NCBI GenBank assembly: GCA_038211615.1
Contig: JBBQVL010000005.1
Span: 29,193-93,192, forward strand
From: DASWJZ01 sp038211615
GTDB lineage: Bacteria; Pseudomonadota; Alphaproteobacteria; Rhizobiales; Afifellaceae
Direction of reading: 5' to 3'
DNA length: 64,000 nucleotides
In this document: one piece after another, positions 33,990-42,728 of the stretch
Layout: the number at the start of each line of letters is the position of its first letter
Numbering within the stretch: position 1 is the first letter of the stretch
Notes under the pieces: generated by a model
Told to the model about the DNA's origin: nothing
Databases searched by the model: none
The model's input: the letters and a program-made list of their open reading frames with translations, nothing else
Made by a program: the position numbers and the translations under genes

Positions 33990-34634
33990 TCAGGCGTCGC
34001 CCGGAATGACGAAGCTCGAATACGGCGAATGGTCCTTCCAGCCGAGGGTCGCGTAGAGTTCCCGGCCTTGCGCCGTGGCGCAGAGAATGCCCTCGGTCGC
34101 GCCTCTTCGTCTTGCGCCTGAGACGAGCGCGCCGACAAGCGCCCGGCCCAATCCGCGCCGGCGATGGCTTTCGTCGGTCGAGATCCCGTCGAGGATGGCG
34201 CGGGAACCGAGAACGATCGTCCTGCCGCGCGCGACCGCCGCGCCGGTCCCGTCGAAGATGGAGGCGGTCAGGATTTCGTCGGCGTCGCCGATCTGCACCG
34301 TGTAGCCGCCTGGGACCTCCAGCGCCGGATTCTCCCGCGCGAGGTCGCCGGTCATCATGAACCGCGGAGGCTGAAGCACCCATTTCGGCGGCAGGAGCGG
34401 CAGGACGACCGGGCCTGCCTCGCAGACCTTCAGGAACACCCGGGGTTCGTCGATGGCCCTCGCGAGTTCGCGCAGGACCGGGCGCTCGACGCGCGGGAAC
34501 ACATAGCGCGAGCGCTGATCCGGGAGCCCTACGTCGATGTAGAAACCGCCGTGCGACGCGATCGGCGGAGAAACCCCGCGCGATATCGCCCAGGCTCGCG
34601 TCCAGACACCTATCAGCCCTGGATCTGCAGGCAA
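33990..34634 (-). CDS. GNAT-family N-acetyltransferase
   Basis: A 214-residue protein. The C-terminal half is a GNAT fold with the acetyl-CoA loop DESHRRRGLGRALVGALVS and a late AQGRELYATLGWKDHSPYSSF. The N-terminal half (about 95 residues; HGGFYIDVGLPDQRSRYVFP) is not recognised and may bind the substrate. The target is unknown. Convergent with the MFS gene (23-bp gap) and divergent from the TetR gene. Confidence 0.8.
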   Translation of the reverse strand: MPADPGLIGVWTRAWAISRGVSPPIASHGGFYIDVGLPDQRSRYVFPRVERPVLRELARAIDEPRVFLKVCEAGPVVLPLLPPKWVLQPPRFMMTGDLARENPALEVPGGYTVQIGDADEILTASIFDGTGAAVARGRTIVLGSRAILDGISTDESHRRRGLGRALVGALVSGARRRGATEGILCATAQGRELYATLGWKDHSPYSSFVIPGDA

Positions 34635-34718
34635 TCTTCAAGATCCCCTTGCGTCGCGGATATCCGTCCCGAGGAAACGGACGAATCCGGCCGTGAAGCA
34701 ATCAATTTGATGCGTACG

Positions 34719-34743
34719 AAACACATGTTTGAAACATTTGTTT
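34719..34743. promoter_or_regulatory. 25-bp palindromic operator, probably for the TetR regulator
   Basis: AAACACATGTTT-G-AAACATTTGTTT is a near-perfect inverted repeat (11 of 12 base pairs symmetrical around G34731). It lies 42 bp ahead of the tetR start in the divergent gap, the expected place for autoregulation of the export operon. Confidence 0.7.
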
Positions 34744-34785
34744 GGGCATGGTATCGAGGTGCAATGAACTGAAGGCATTTCGGCG

Positions 34786-35451
34786 ATGGTCGCTGCAACC
34801 GAACATTCCGCGGCTGAAGGGCCGCGCGAGAGAATTCTCGACGCGGCGCTCGACCTTTTCGGCGAGCGCGGGCTCACCGGCACGACGGTGCGTGACATTG
34901 CCGGTCGGGCGAAGGTCAACATCGCGGCGATCTCCTATCATTTCGGCGGCAAGGACGAGCTCTACCGGGCGGTCGTCGAGAGCGTGGTGGGCAGCATCGC
35001 GGGAAGGGTCCGCGCGCGTGTCGCGCATCTGCTGGAGCGTCCGCCCGCCGATGCTGCAGGGGCGCAGGCCGCGCTGGAGGAGTTCATCGGCACGATGGTC
35101 GACGTGATCGTCGGCCCGCCCGAGATGCGCCGCGTCGCGCGCCTCATCATCCGCGAGCAGATGCAGCCCACCCCCGCCTTCGAGATTCTCTACGCCATGC
35201 TGTCGCAATTCCACGGCGCCGGCACGCAGCTTTTCGCGGCGGCCACCGGGCTCGATCCCGCCGCCGAGGAAACCCGGCTCGGCGTCTTCCTGATGATCGG
35301 CCAGGTGCTGGTGCTGCGCATCGCCGAGACGGCGGTGTTGCGGCGTCTCGAGCGCCCCGCGTTCGATGCCGCCCTGATGGGCAAGGCGAAGGCGCTGATC
35401 CGCAGGAACGTACGCGCCATGGTTGCCGCCGCACGGGAGGGCCGGACATGA
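34786..35451 (+). CDS. TetR-family regulator with CecR-like C-terminal domain
   Basis: A 221-residue repressor. The helix-turn-helix is at residues 15-60 (RILDAALDLFGERGLTGTTV, AKVNIAAISYHFGGKDELY). The C-terminal part with RRVARLIIREQMQPTPAFE is typical of the CecR (YbiH)/DUF1956 ligand domain. It is the first gene of a four-gene operon in which each junction is an ATGA overlap, the same arrangement as E. coli cecR-ybhGFSR. A 25-bp palindrome upstream is the likely operator. Ligand unknown, probably a toxic small molecule. Confidence 0.88.
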   Translation: MVAATEHSAAEGPRERILDAALDLFGERGLTGTTVRDIAGRAKVNIAAISYHFGGKDELYRAVVESVVGSIAGRVRARVAHLLERPPADAAGAQAALEEFIGTMVDVIVGPPEMRRVARLIIREQMQPTPAFEILYAMLSQFHGAGTQLFAAATGLDPAAEETRLGVFLMIGQVLVLRIAETAVLRRLERPAFDAALMGKAKALIRRNVRAMVAAAREGRT

Positions 35452-36407
35452 GACGGTTTCTGATCGCGCTTCCGCTCCTCGTTCTCGCCGGCTGCGGCGG
35501 CGGGGCGTCGGATGCCGTCTTCCAGGGCTACGTCGAGGGGGAGTTTGTCGACGTCGCTCCGGAAGTGACCGGGCGCATCGTCGAGCGCCCGGTGGATCGC
35601 GGCAGCATGGTGAAGGCCGGGGATCTTCTCTTCCGCCTGGACGATTCCGAAGCGAGCAGCGCCGTCGCACAGGCCGAGGCGCAGCTCGCACAGGCCGAGG
35701 CGCAGCTCGCCAATCTGCAGCAGGGCCAGCGCCCGCCGGAAATCGCGGTGATCGACGCGCAGATCGCCGAGGCGCAGGCCTCGCTCGACAAGGCGCGGAG
35801 CGACTTCAACCGCCAGCAGGCGCTCTTCAACACCAGGGTCATCTCGGCGGCGCAGCTCGACCAGGCGCGCGAGGCGATCAGCGTGGCGCAGGCGCGCCTG
35901 ACCTCGACCGAGCGGCAGAAGGACGTCGCCGCCATGCCGGCGCGCACGCCCGAGATCGACGCCGGCGAACGCGCCGTCGATGCCGCCCGCGCGGCGCTCG
36001 ACCAGGCGAAGACGCGGCTTTCGAAATATGTCGTCAGCGCCCCCGCGCCGGGCCGCATCGAGGATGTCCACTACGAGACGGGCGAGGTCGCCTCGGCCGG
36101 CGCGCCGGTCCTGTCGCTGCTTCCCGACGACCGGCGCAAGGTGATCTTCTTCGTGCCGGAAGCGGCGCGCACTGCGCTCGCGATAGGCTCGACCGTTTCC
36201 ATCGCCTGCGACGGATGCCCGGCGAATCTCGCGGCGCAAGTGAGCTTCCTCGGGATCGAGGCCGAGTTCACGCCGCCGGTCATCTTCAGCCGCGAGAATC
36301 GTGGAAAGCTGATGTTCCGCGGCGAGGCAAGATTGGCGGGCGAGGCGGCGCGGCTGCCGCTCGGCCAGCCGGTCGAGGTGACGCCGGCGCTCCGGGGTGC
36401 GCAATGA
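35448..36407 (+). CDS. HlyD-family periplasmic adaptor (YbhG-like)
   Basis: A 319-residue adaptor linking the inner-membrane exporter to an outer-membrane channel. It begins MRRFLIALPLLVLAGCGGG, with a lipobox (LAGC), so it may be a lipoprotein. Biotinyl/lipoyl-like halves surround a coiled-coil of about 100 residues rich in AQAEAQLAQAEAQL and DKARSDFNRQQALFNTRVIS. The C-terminal part has SAPAPGRIEDVHYETGEVAS. ATGA overlap with tetR upstream and with the ABC ATPase downstream. Confidence 0.9.
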   Translation: MRRFLIALPLLVLAGCGGGASDAVFQGYVEGEFVDVAPEVTGRIVERPVDRGSMVKAGDLLFRLDDSEASSAVAQAEAQLAQAEAQLANLQQGQRPPEIAVIDAQIAEAQASLDKARSDFNRQQALFNTRVISAAQLDQAREAISVAQARLTSTERQKDVAAMPARTPEIDAGERAVDAARAALDQAKTRLSKYVVSAPAPGRIEDVHYETGEVASAGAPVLSLLPDDRRKVIFFVPEAARTALAIGSTVSIACDGCPANLAAQVSFLGIEAEFTPPVIFSRENRGKLMFRGEARLAGEAARLPLGQPVEVTPALRGAQ

Positions 36408-37354
36408 GCGCGGAGGGCAGCCGCGCGACCGGGACGGTGATCGACGTGCACGGCCTCACGAAGCGCTTCGGCAGCAAGACGGTCGTGAACGATGTCGACC
36501 TCAAGGTCGCGGCCGGCGAGATCGTGGGGTTCCTCGGGCCAAACGGCTCCGGCAAGACCACTACGATCCGCATGATCTGCGGGCTCCTGAAGCCGAGCGG
36601 CGGCGAGGGGACCTGCCTCGGCCACGACATTCTCCGCGACTCCGAGGCGATCAAGCGCGAGGTCGGCTACATGACGCAGCGCTTCTCCTTCTACGAGGAC
36701 CTCACGATCCGCGAGAACCTCGAATTCGTCGCGCGGCTCTACGCCTTGCCGAACCTCAGGAAGACCATCGACGAGACGCTCGACGGGCTCGGCCTGACCA
36801 GCCGGCAGAACCAGCTTGCCGGGACGCTTTCCGGCGGCTGGAAGCAGCGCCTGGCGCTCGCCGCCTGCATCATGCACAAGCCGAAACTGCTGCTGCTCGA
36901 CGAGCCGACCGCCGGCGTCGACCCGAAGGCGCGGCGCGAGTTCTGGGACGAGATCCACCGCCTCGCCGAGGACGGCCTGACGGTGCTCGTCTCCACCCAT
37001 TACATGGACGAGGCGGAACGCTGCCACCGCATCGTCTACATCGCCTACGGCACGATCGTGGCGCGCGGCACGGCCGAAGAGATCATCGCGCAATCCGGGC
37101 TCGGCACCTACGTCGTGAGCGGCCACGGCGCGAGCGCCGCCGCGAAGGCGCTTCCCGGCATGCCCGGCGTCGAGCAGGTCGCCGCGTTCGGCGAGGACCT
37201 GCATGTCGTCGGCTCCGACCGCGCGGCGCTGAGGCGCAGCGTCGAGGCGATCGCAGGAAAATATCCGGTGAAGGTGGAAGCGGGCGACACCACGCTCGAA
37301 GATGTCTTCATCCGCCTGATGAGCGAAGCGCAGACGGGGGAGAACGCGCAATGA
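36404..37354 (+). CDS. ABC exporter ATP-binding protein (YbhF-like, single NBD)
   Basis: A 316-residue ATPase with Walker A FLGPNGSGKTT, Q-loop YMTQRFSFYEDLTI, signature TLSGGWKQRLALAACIMHKP, Walker B LLLDEPTAGVDPKARREFWD and H-loop STHYMDEAERC. This set is typical of DrrA/CcmA/YbhF-type exporters. E. coli YbhF has two such domains; this has one. The last 70 residues are the usual C-terminal regulatory region. Start and stop overlap both neighbours by ATGA. Confidence 0.93.
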   Translation: MSAEGSRATGTVIDVHGLTKRFGSKTVVNDVDLKVAAGEIVGFLGPNGSGKTTTIRMICGLLKPSGGEGTCLGHDILRDSEAIKREVGYMTQRFSFYEDLTIRENLEFVARLYALPNLRKTIDETLDGLGLTSRQNQLAGTLSGGWKQRLALAACIMHKPKLLLLDEPTAGVDPKARREFWDEIHRLAEDGLTVLVSTHYMDEAERCHRIVYIAYGTIVARGTAEEIIAQSGLGTYVVSGHGASAAAKALPGMPGVEQVAAFGEDLHVVGSDRAALRRSVEAIAGKYPVKVEAGDTTLEDVFIRLMSEAQTGENAQ

Positions 37355-38481
37355 CCCCCGCCACCGCGCGCCAGCGCATCCGCGCCGTCCTGCTGAAGGA
37401 GGTGATCCAGATGCGGCGCGATCGGCTGACCTTCGCCATGATCGTCGGCATTCCGATCATCCAGCTCGTCCTCTTCGGCTACGCCATCAACTCCGACCCG
37501 AAGCATTTGCCAACCGGCGTCGTCATCGCCGACGAGGGACCGGTGGCGCGCGCCATCGTCGCCGGCATGCAGGTCGCCGGATACTTCCGCATCGACGGGC
37601 TGTTCACCGAGGAAGAGGCACGGGAGAAACTCGCCGACGGCACGCTTGCCTTCGTCGTCACCGTCCCGAGGAATTTCCAGACCGACCTGGTGCGCGGGCG
37701 CCATGCCGAGATCGCCATCGAGGCGGATGCGACCGATCCCTCCGCCTCCGCCAACGCCGTCGCCGCCATGCCGCAGATCGTCGACCGCGCGGTCGCCGCC
37801 GCGACGCATGGGGCGGTCGCCGCGCCTTCCACCGCGAAGACCGCCGAGGTCGTCGTGCACCGCCTCTATAATCCCGAGGGGGTGACATCGTTCAACATCG
37901 TGCCGGGGCTGATCGGCACCATCCTCACCCTGACGACGACGCTGATGACGGCGCTGGCGCTGACGCGCGAGATCGAGCGCGGCACGATGGAGAATCTCCT
38001 CGCCATGCCGGTCAGGCCGTTCGACATCATGGTCGGCAAGATCATGCCCTATATCGGGCTCGGCTTCCTGCAGGTGGCGGTGATCCTTGGAGCGGCCTTC
38101 ACGCTCTTCTCCATTCCGATGGAGGGGTCGCTCACGCTGCTGCTCCTCGGTGTGCTGCTCTTCATCGCCGCCAACGTGACGCTCGGCTATACCTTCTCCA
38201 CCCTTGCCCGCACGCAGATGCAGGCGATGCAGATGACCTTCTTCTACTTCCTGCCGTCGCTGCTCCTCTCCGGCTTCATGTTCCCGTTCCGCGGCATGCC
38301 GGGCTGGGCGCAGGCTCTGGGCGAGGCGCTGCCACTGACCCACTTCCTGCGCGTCGTGCGCGGCATCATGCTGAAGGGCAACGGCTTGACGGAGGTCTGG
38401 CCCAACCTCTGGCCGATCGCGGCGTTCCTGCTCGCCATCGGCGGCCTGGCGCTGCTCCGATTCAGGCGCACGCTGGATTAA
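37351..38481 (+). CDS. ABC-2 type exporter permease (YbhS/YbhR-like)
   Basis: A 376-residue membrane protein with one N-terminal helix (TFAMIVGIPIIQLVLFGYAI), a periplasmic domain of about 140 residues, then five C-terminal helices. The ABC-2 signature EIERGTMENLLAMPVRPFDIM and PSLLLSGFMFPFRGMPGWAQ are present. Only one permease gene is found where E. coli has two (ybhS, ybhR), so the exporter is probably a homodimer. Last gene of the tetR operon. Confidence 0.92.
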   Translation: MTPATARQRIRAVLLKEVIQMRRDRLTFAMIVGIPIIQLVLFGYAINSDPKHLPTGVVIADEGPVARAIVAGMQVAGYFRIDGLFTEEEAREKLADGTLAFVVTVPRNFQTDLVRGRHAEIAIEADATDPSASANAVAAMPQIVDRAVAAATHGAVAAPSTAKTAEVVVHRLYNPEGVTSFNIVPGLIGTILTLTTTLMTALALTREIERGTMENLLAMPVRPFDIMVGKIMPYIGLGFLQVAVILGAAFTLFSIPMEGSLTLLLLGVLLFIAANVTLGYTFSTLARTQMQAMQMTFFYFLPSLLLSGFMFPFRGMPGWAQALGEALPLTHFLRVVRGIMLKGNGLTEVWPNLWPIAAFLLAIGGLALLRFRRTLD

Positions 38482-38490
38482 GGCGCAGCG

Positions 38491-38609
38491 CTCCCTCCCC
38501 CCTTGCGGGGGAGGGCAGGGTGGGGGGAGGACGCTGCCTCAACCTTCATCTCTCCCCCCTCTCCGTCTCTCCCCCGCAAGGGGGGAGAGGGCGCTCGCGG
38601 CCGGGAGGG
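38491..38609. repeat. REP-like palindromic repeat cluster
   Basis: Two GC-rich inverted repeats occur in the gap after the exporter operon: CCCTCCCCC-CTTGC-GGGGGAGGG near 38492-38514 and CTCTCCCCC-GCAAG-GGGGGAGAG near 38567-38589. They share the CCCCC-TTGC/GCAA-GGGGG core in opposite orientation. This is a common mobile-like intergenic repeat in Hyphomicrobiales and may also act as a terminator. Confidence 0.6.
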
Positions 38610-38663
38610 GTTTCTCTTCTGCGGTATCGTGCTAGGCACTGCCGGAGAGCGACGGAGGGCGGC

Positions 38664-39449
38664 GTGCGTTTCATTCCCGCGATGCTTCTTGTAACTATTG
38701 CCGGGGTCTGTCCCGCCTACGCCCAGTCGCCGGATTCCGACTGGATCTACGGCAGCGACGGCGAGGACATCGTCCTCGAAGTCGGCGGCGGGATCCTCAC
38801 CCGCCCCGAATATGAAGGCGCGGAGGACTACACCTTCCGCCCCTGGCCGGTCGTGAAGCTCGACTATCTCCACCTGCCGTTCATGACCTTTGGCGGCAAG
38901 GACCAGACGCTCAAGTTCAAGCCTTCCTTCCGCATCATCTCCGAGCGCGACGACAACGATTATTCCGGGCTGGCGGGTCTTGGCGATGTCGACACGGCGG
39001 TGGAGGTCGGCGGCACGGTCAGCTACCGGATCGGAATGTTCCGCGGCGTCGCGACGCTGCGGAGGGGTTTCGGCGGGCATCACGGCTGGGTCGGCGAGGG
39101 CGGCGTGGACGCGATCCTCGATCCGACCGCGAAATTCGAGCTCGCCGTCGGCCCGCGCGTGCATTTCGCCAGCAACGACTACCTCGACACCTATCTCGGC
39201 GTGACGCCGGCGCAATCCGTCGCCTCCGGCCTGCCGGTGTTCGATCCCGACGGCGGGATCAAGGGCGTCGGCGCCGCGGCTGAAGGGAAATACCGGCTGA
39301 ACCGCCGCTGGGCGGTCGTTGGCAAGGCGAGCTACGAGCGCCTGATCGGCGACGCCGGCGACTCGCCGATCACCGATCTCGGCAGCAGGAACCAGTTCAC
39401 CGCGAATATCGGCCTCACCTATCGCTTCGGGCTCGACCTCTTCGATTAG
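38664..39449 (+). CDS. MipA/OmpV-family outer-membrane protein
   Basis: A 261-residue beta-barrel protein. GTG 38664 stands 5 nt after GGAGGG and starts a signal peptide (VRFIPAMLLVTIAGVCPAYA). GGGILTRPEYEGAEDYTFRP near residue 40 is the MipA start signature. Alternating strands follow (RRGFGGHHGWVGEGGV, GPRVHFASNDYLDTYLGVTP, KASYERLIGDAGDSP), ending ITDLGSRNQFTANIGLTYRF. MipA-family proteins are porin-like or scaffold murein enzymes; the role here is unknown. Its 3' end is duplicated as a broken fragment at 39855. Confidence 0.85.
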   Translation: MRFIPAMLLVTIAGVCPAYAQSPDSDWIYGSDGEDIVLEVGGGILTRPEYEGAEDYTFRPWPVVKLDYLHLPFMTFGGKDQTLKFKPSFRIISERDDNDYSGLAGLGDVDTAVEVGGTVSYRIGMFRGVATLRRGFGGHHGWVGEGGVDAILDPTAKFELAVGPRVHFASNDYLDTYLGVTPAQSVASGLPVFDPDGGIKGVGAAAEGKYRLNRRWAVVGKASYERLIGDAGDSPITDLGSRNQFTANIGLTYRFGLDLFD

Positions 39450-39463
39450 GTTTCTCGGTGGGA

Positions 39464-39712
39464 CTACTTCGCCGGGGGATTATTCGGACTTTGGCACGTC
39501 GGTGAGCCCTCCGCGTTCCACTGGCCGCTTTCCTGACACCGGTTGACAGTTCCCGCGGCGACACAGAGATAAGCGCCGGGTGAGTACGATCGATCAGCGA
39601 ATATACAAAGGTTTGTTGCTGGGTGAAGGCCAGACGAAGATGCTGAATCAGAATTTTGAGCATACGCTGTCGACGTAAATAGCAACAACATGATCCCCGC
39701 CACGATCTTCAT
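39464..39712 (-). CDS. Small secreted Cys-containing protein (DUF1496-like)
   Basis: An 82-residue protein starting at ATG 39712 behind GGTGGAGGAAGCT, with a signal peptide MKIVAGIMLLLFTSTAYA. The mature part is about 64 residues with four cysteines in CIFADRSYSPGAYLCVAAG and CQESGQWNAEGSPTC. The Y-S-x-G-A pattern followed by C-x-x-x-G-x-W resembles DUF1496; function unknown. A TTGACC at 39776-39771 could be its -35 element. Convergent with mipA (14-bp gap). Confidence 0.65.
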   Translation of the reverse strand: MKIVAGIMLLLFTSTAYAQNSDSASSSGLHPATNLCIFADRSYSPGAYLCVAAGTVNRCQESGQWNAEGSPTCQSPNNPPAK

Positions 39713-39854
39713 AGCTTCCTCCACCATCCCTTGGTTTTAAACTAGCTAATGATGCACGTGCAAGTAGCGCGGTCAAGCGCTGTTTGGCCCGCCCGAAAGC
39801 CGACGTCCCTTTCACGCACAGAATCGTTTCTCCTTCCCAGCTTTCCGCTCAGGT

Positions 39855-39968
39855 AAGCGCCTGATTGGCGACGCAGGAGACTGGCCGATCACGGATCTCG
39901 GCAGCAGGAACTAGTTCACGGCGAATATCGGCCTCACCTAGCGCTTCGGGCTCGACCTCTTCAAATAG
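39855..39968 (+). pseudogene. Decayed copy of the mipA 3' end
   Basis: The 114 bases match 39336-39449 (the last 37 codons plus stop of the MipA-like gene) without gaps at 103 of 114 positions. The copy has two in-frame stops (CAG to TAG in GSRN*F; TAT to TAG in GLT*RF), so it cannot encode the C-terminus. No 5' part is present. It lies in the 310-bp gap between the small secreted protein gene and the glutamine-synthetase-like gene; the rest of that gap shows no gene. Confidence 0.9.
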
Positions 39969-40022
39969 CCCGGCTTGCCGGCCCGGCTTCTGAAAAGCCG
40001 CAAAACCGGCTAAGCATCTGCC

Positions 40023-41426
40023 ATGAGTGCAAAACCAGAAGTCCCGGGGGAAGCTCCGGAAGTGGCGCGCGGCGTGCCGGACGAGGCTTCCGCCCGCCAG
40101 TGGTGCCGTGCGCGGCGCATCGACGATATCGAGTGCATCATCCCGGATCAGGCCGGCGTGGCGCGCGGCAAGCTGATGCCGACCGAGAAATTCTTCGGCG
40201 GCAATCCGATGACGCTGCCCGCCTCGATGTTCACGCAGACCATCACCGGGGAATACCCGGAGGAGGAGGAGGCGTTCATCGAGGGCTTGACCGACAGCGA
40301 CCTCATCTTCAAGCCGGATTTCGCCACGCTCGCCGTCATCCCTTGGGCGAGTGATCCGACCGCGCAGGTGATCCACGACGCCTTCCACAAGGACGGCACG
40401 CCGTTCGAGATCGCGCCGCGCAATGTGCTGAAGCGGATCGTGCAGCTCTATGCCGATCGCGGGCTGCAGCCGGTCGTGGCGCCGGAGATGGAGTTCTATC
40501 TCGTCAAGCCGAACATCGATCCGGACTATCCGCTCGAGCCGCCGATCGGCCGGTCGGGAAGGCCGGAGCGCGCGCGGCAGGCCTACTCGATCACCGCAGT
40601 CAACGAGTTCGAGGAACTGTTCGACGACATCTACCGCTTCTCCGAGGCGCAGGGGCTGGAGATCGATACGCTGAACCACGAGGACGGCACGGCGCAGATG
40701 GAGATCAATCTCCGTCACGGCAATCCGGTCGAACTCGCCGACCAGGTGTTTTTGTTCAAGCGCACGATTCGCGAGGCGGCGCTGCGCCACAAGATGTACG
40801 CGACGTTCATGGCGAAGCCGATCGCCACCGAGCCGGGCTCCGCCATGCACATCCACCATTCGGTGACCGACACGAAGACCGGCCGGAACATCTTCGCCGA
40901 TGCCGGCGTGAACGCGCTCGATCCGCGCTTCCTGAACTACATCGCCGGCATGCAGACCTATCTGCCGAAAGTGATGTGCATGCTGGCGCCCTACGTGAAC
41001 TCCTACCGGCGGCTCATCCGCAACACGAGCGCGCCGATCAACGTCCGCTGGGGCTACGACAATCGCACCGTCGGGCTGCGCGTGCCGCTCTCCGACGCCG
41101 AGAACCGCCGGGTGGAGAACCGCGTCCCTTCCTCCGACGCCAATCCCTATCTCGCCATCGCCGCCTCGCTCGCCTGCGGCTATCTCGGCCTCGTCAAGGA
41201 CCTGCAGCCGGACCGGGCGATCGAAGGCGCGAGCCGCGATCCGAGCTTCGCGCTGCCGCGTTCCATACTCGACGCGGTGCGGCTGCTGGAACTCACGCCG
41301 GAGCTGGTGGAGATTTTTGGCGCGACCTTCGTGCGCACCTACCGCGCCATCAAGGAGACGGAATACGAGACTTTCATGGGCGTCATCAGCCCGTGGGAGC
41401 GCGAATATCTGCTGCTGAGCGTCTGA
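40023..41426 (+). CDS. Glutamine synthetase-family enzyme, gamma-glutamylpolyamine synthetase-like
   Basis: A 467-residue ligase of the PuuA/GS-III-like branch. APEMEFYLVKP and the metal-binding EDGTAQMEINLRHG, MAKPIATEPGSAMHIHHSV and PYVNSYRRL are present. The ATP/glutamate region is NTSAPINVRWGYDNRTVGLRVP, ending with ENRVPSSDANPYLAIAASL. It probably attaches glutamate to putrescine or a similar amine. The oxidoreductase gene 12 nt downstream, PuuB-like, and the potFGHI transporter nearby support a polyamine catabolic role. It is not the assimilatory GlnA. Confidence 0.87.
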   Translation: MSAKPEVPGEAPEVARGVPDEASARQWCRARRIDDIECIIPDQAGVARGKLMPTEKFFGGNPMTLPASMFTQTITGEYPEEEEAFIEGLTDSDLIFKPDFATLAVIPWASDPTAQVIHDAFHKDGTPFEIAPRNVLKRIVQLYADRGLQPVVAPEMEFYLVKPNIDPDYPLEPPIGRSGRPERARQAYSITAVNEFEELFDDIYRFSEAQGLEIDTLNHEDGTAQMEINLRHGNPVELADQVFLFKRTIREAALRHKMYATFMAKPIATEPGSAMHIHHSVTDTKTGRNIFADAGVNALDPRFLNYIAGMQTYLPKVMCMLAPYVNSYRRLIRNTSAPINVRWGYDNRTVGLRVPLSDAENRRVENRVPSSDANPYLAIAASLACGYLGLVKDLQPDRAIEGASRDPSFALPRSILDAVRLLELTPELVEIFGATFVRTYRAIKETEYETFMGVISPWEREYLLLSV

Positions 41427-41437
41427 GGCGCCCGGTA

Positions 41438-42706
41438 ATGGCGCGGGCTCTTCCGCCGTCCTTCTTCCGCCTCGCGGCGGGCGCTGTACCGGAATACCCG
41501 CCGCTCGAAGGCTCGCGCCGCGCCGATGTCTGCGTCGTCGGCGGCGGGTTCACCGGGCTGTCGGCGGCGCTGCATCTCGCCGCCGCCGGAGCCGACGTTG
41601 TTCTGGTCGAGGCGAATGCCATCGCGAGCGGCGCGTCCGGCCGCAACGGCGGGCAGATCCATTCCGGGCTTCGCCGCGACGTGATCTGGCTGGAAGAGAA
41701 ATTCGGCTTCGCGCGCGCCAAAGTTCTGTGGGACATGGCGGAGGAGGCGAAGGCGCTGCTCCGCGCGCTGATCGTCCGCCATGCCATTTCCTGCGATCTC
41801 CGCTCCGGCGTCATCGAGACGCTGCACAAGCCGGCGCTGATCCCGGATTCCGCCGCGCTGGTGGACGCATTGCGCGGGCGCTTCGGCTACGATCAGGTGA
41901 CGCTTCTCGATCGCCCCGCGACGGTCGCGGCGCTCGGTTCGGAGCGCTTCTTCGGCGGCGTCCACGACCATGGCGGCGGCCACCTCGACCCTTATCGCTT
42001 CTCGCTCGGCCTGGCGCGCGCCGCGCTCGGCCACGGCGCCGCGCTGCACGAAAACAGCCCCGCGATTGCGCTCGGCCCGGGCCGGGTCGTGAAGACGCCG
42101 CGTGGAGAAATCCGCGCCGAGCGAGTCATCGTGGCGACCGACGGCCGCTCCGGCGCCTTCGAACGGATCACGCGGCGGCGGATGGTGGGCATCAACAGCT
42201 TCGTGGTGGTGACGGAGCCGCTCGGGCCGGCGGGCGATGCGATCATGCCGGGGGGCGAGTCGGCCGCCGACAGCCGCTTCGTCGTCCGCTACTGGCGCAA
42301 GACCGCAGACGGCCGGCTGGTCTTCGGCGGCGGCGAGAGCAATGCCGGACAGATACCCGCCGACGTCACCTCCTTCGTGCGGCCGCATCTCGTGGAGATC
42401 TATCCGCAGCTTGCAAGCGTGCCGATCGCGCACGGCTGGGGGGGCATCGTCTCGGTGACCGCCCCCCGGCTGCCGTTCGTGCGCGAGATTCTTCCCGACG
42501 TCTGGGCGGCGGGCGGCTATTCCGGGCAGGGCGTGGCGCTGGCGCCGTTCGTCGGCAAGCTGCTGGCGGAAGCGGCGCAGGGCCGCACGGAACGGATCGC
42601 GCCGCTCGCCGAGCTTCCCATTCCCGCCCTGCCGCTCGCGACCTGGCTGCGCCGCTCGCTGGTGACATTGGCGATCTGGCAAGGCCGCGTGGCGGACAGG
42701 CTGTAA
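41438..42706 (+). CDS. FAD-dependent amine oxidoreductase (PuuB-like)
   Basis: A 422-residue DAO-family flavoenzyme. The FAD-binding VCVVGGGFTGLSAALHLA lies near residue 30, followed by ASGASGRNGGQIHSGLRRD, typical of gamma-glutamylputrescine oxidase. VIVATDGRSG is in the middle and FVREILPDVWAAGGYSGQGVALAPFVGKLLAE at the C-terminus. It would oxidise the gamma-glutamyl amine made by the preceding enzyme to an aldehyde. The aldehyde dehydrogenase and amidohydrolase steps (PuuC, PuuD) are not in the window. Confidence 0.87.
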   Translation: MARALPPSFFRLAAGAVPEYPPLEGSRRADVCVVGGGFTGLSAALHLAAAGADVVLVEANAIASGASGRNGGQIHSGLRRDVIWLEEKFGFARAKVLWDMAEEAKALLRALIVRHAISCDLRSGVIETLHKPALIPDSAALVDALRGRFGYDQVTLLDRPATVAALGSERFFGGVHDHGGGHLDPYRFSLGLARAALGHGAALHENSPAIALGPGRVVKTPRGEIRAERVIVATDGRSGAFERITRRRMVGINSFVVVTEPLGPAGDAIMPGGESAADSRFVVRYWRKTADGRLVFGGGESNAGQIPADVTSFVRPHLVEIYPQLASVPIAHGWGGIVSVTAPRLPFVREILPDVWAAGGYSGQGVALAPFVGKLLAEAAQGRTERIAPLAELPIPALPLATWLRRSLVTLAIWQGRVADRL

Positions 42707-42728
42707 GGACGGGAGTAGGAGAGTAAGG

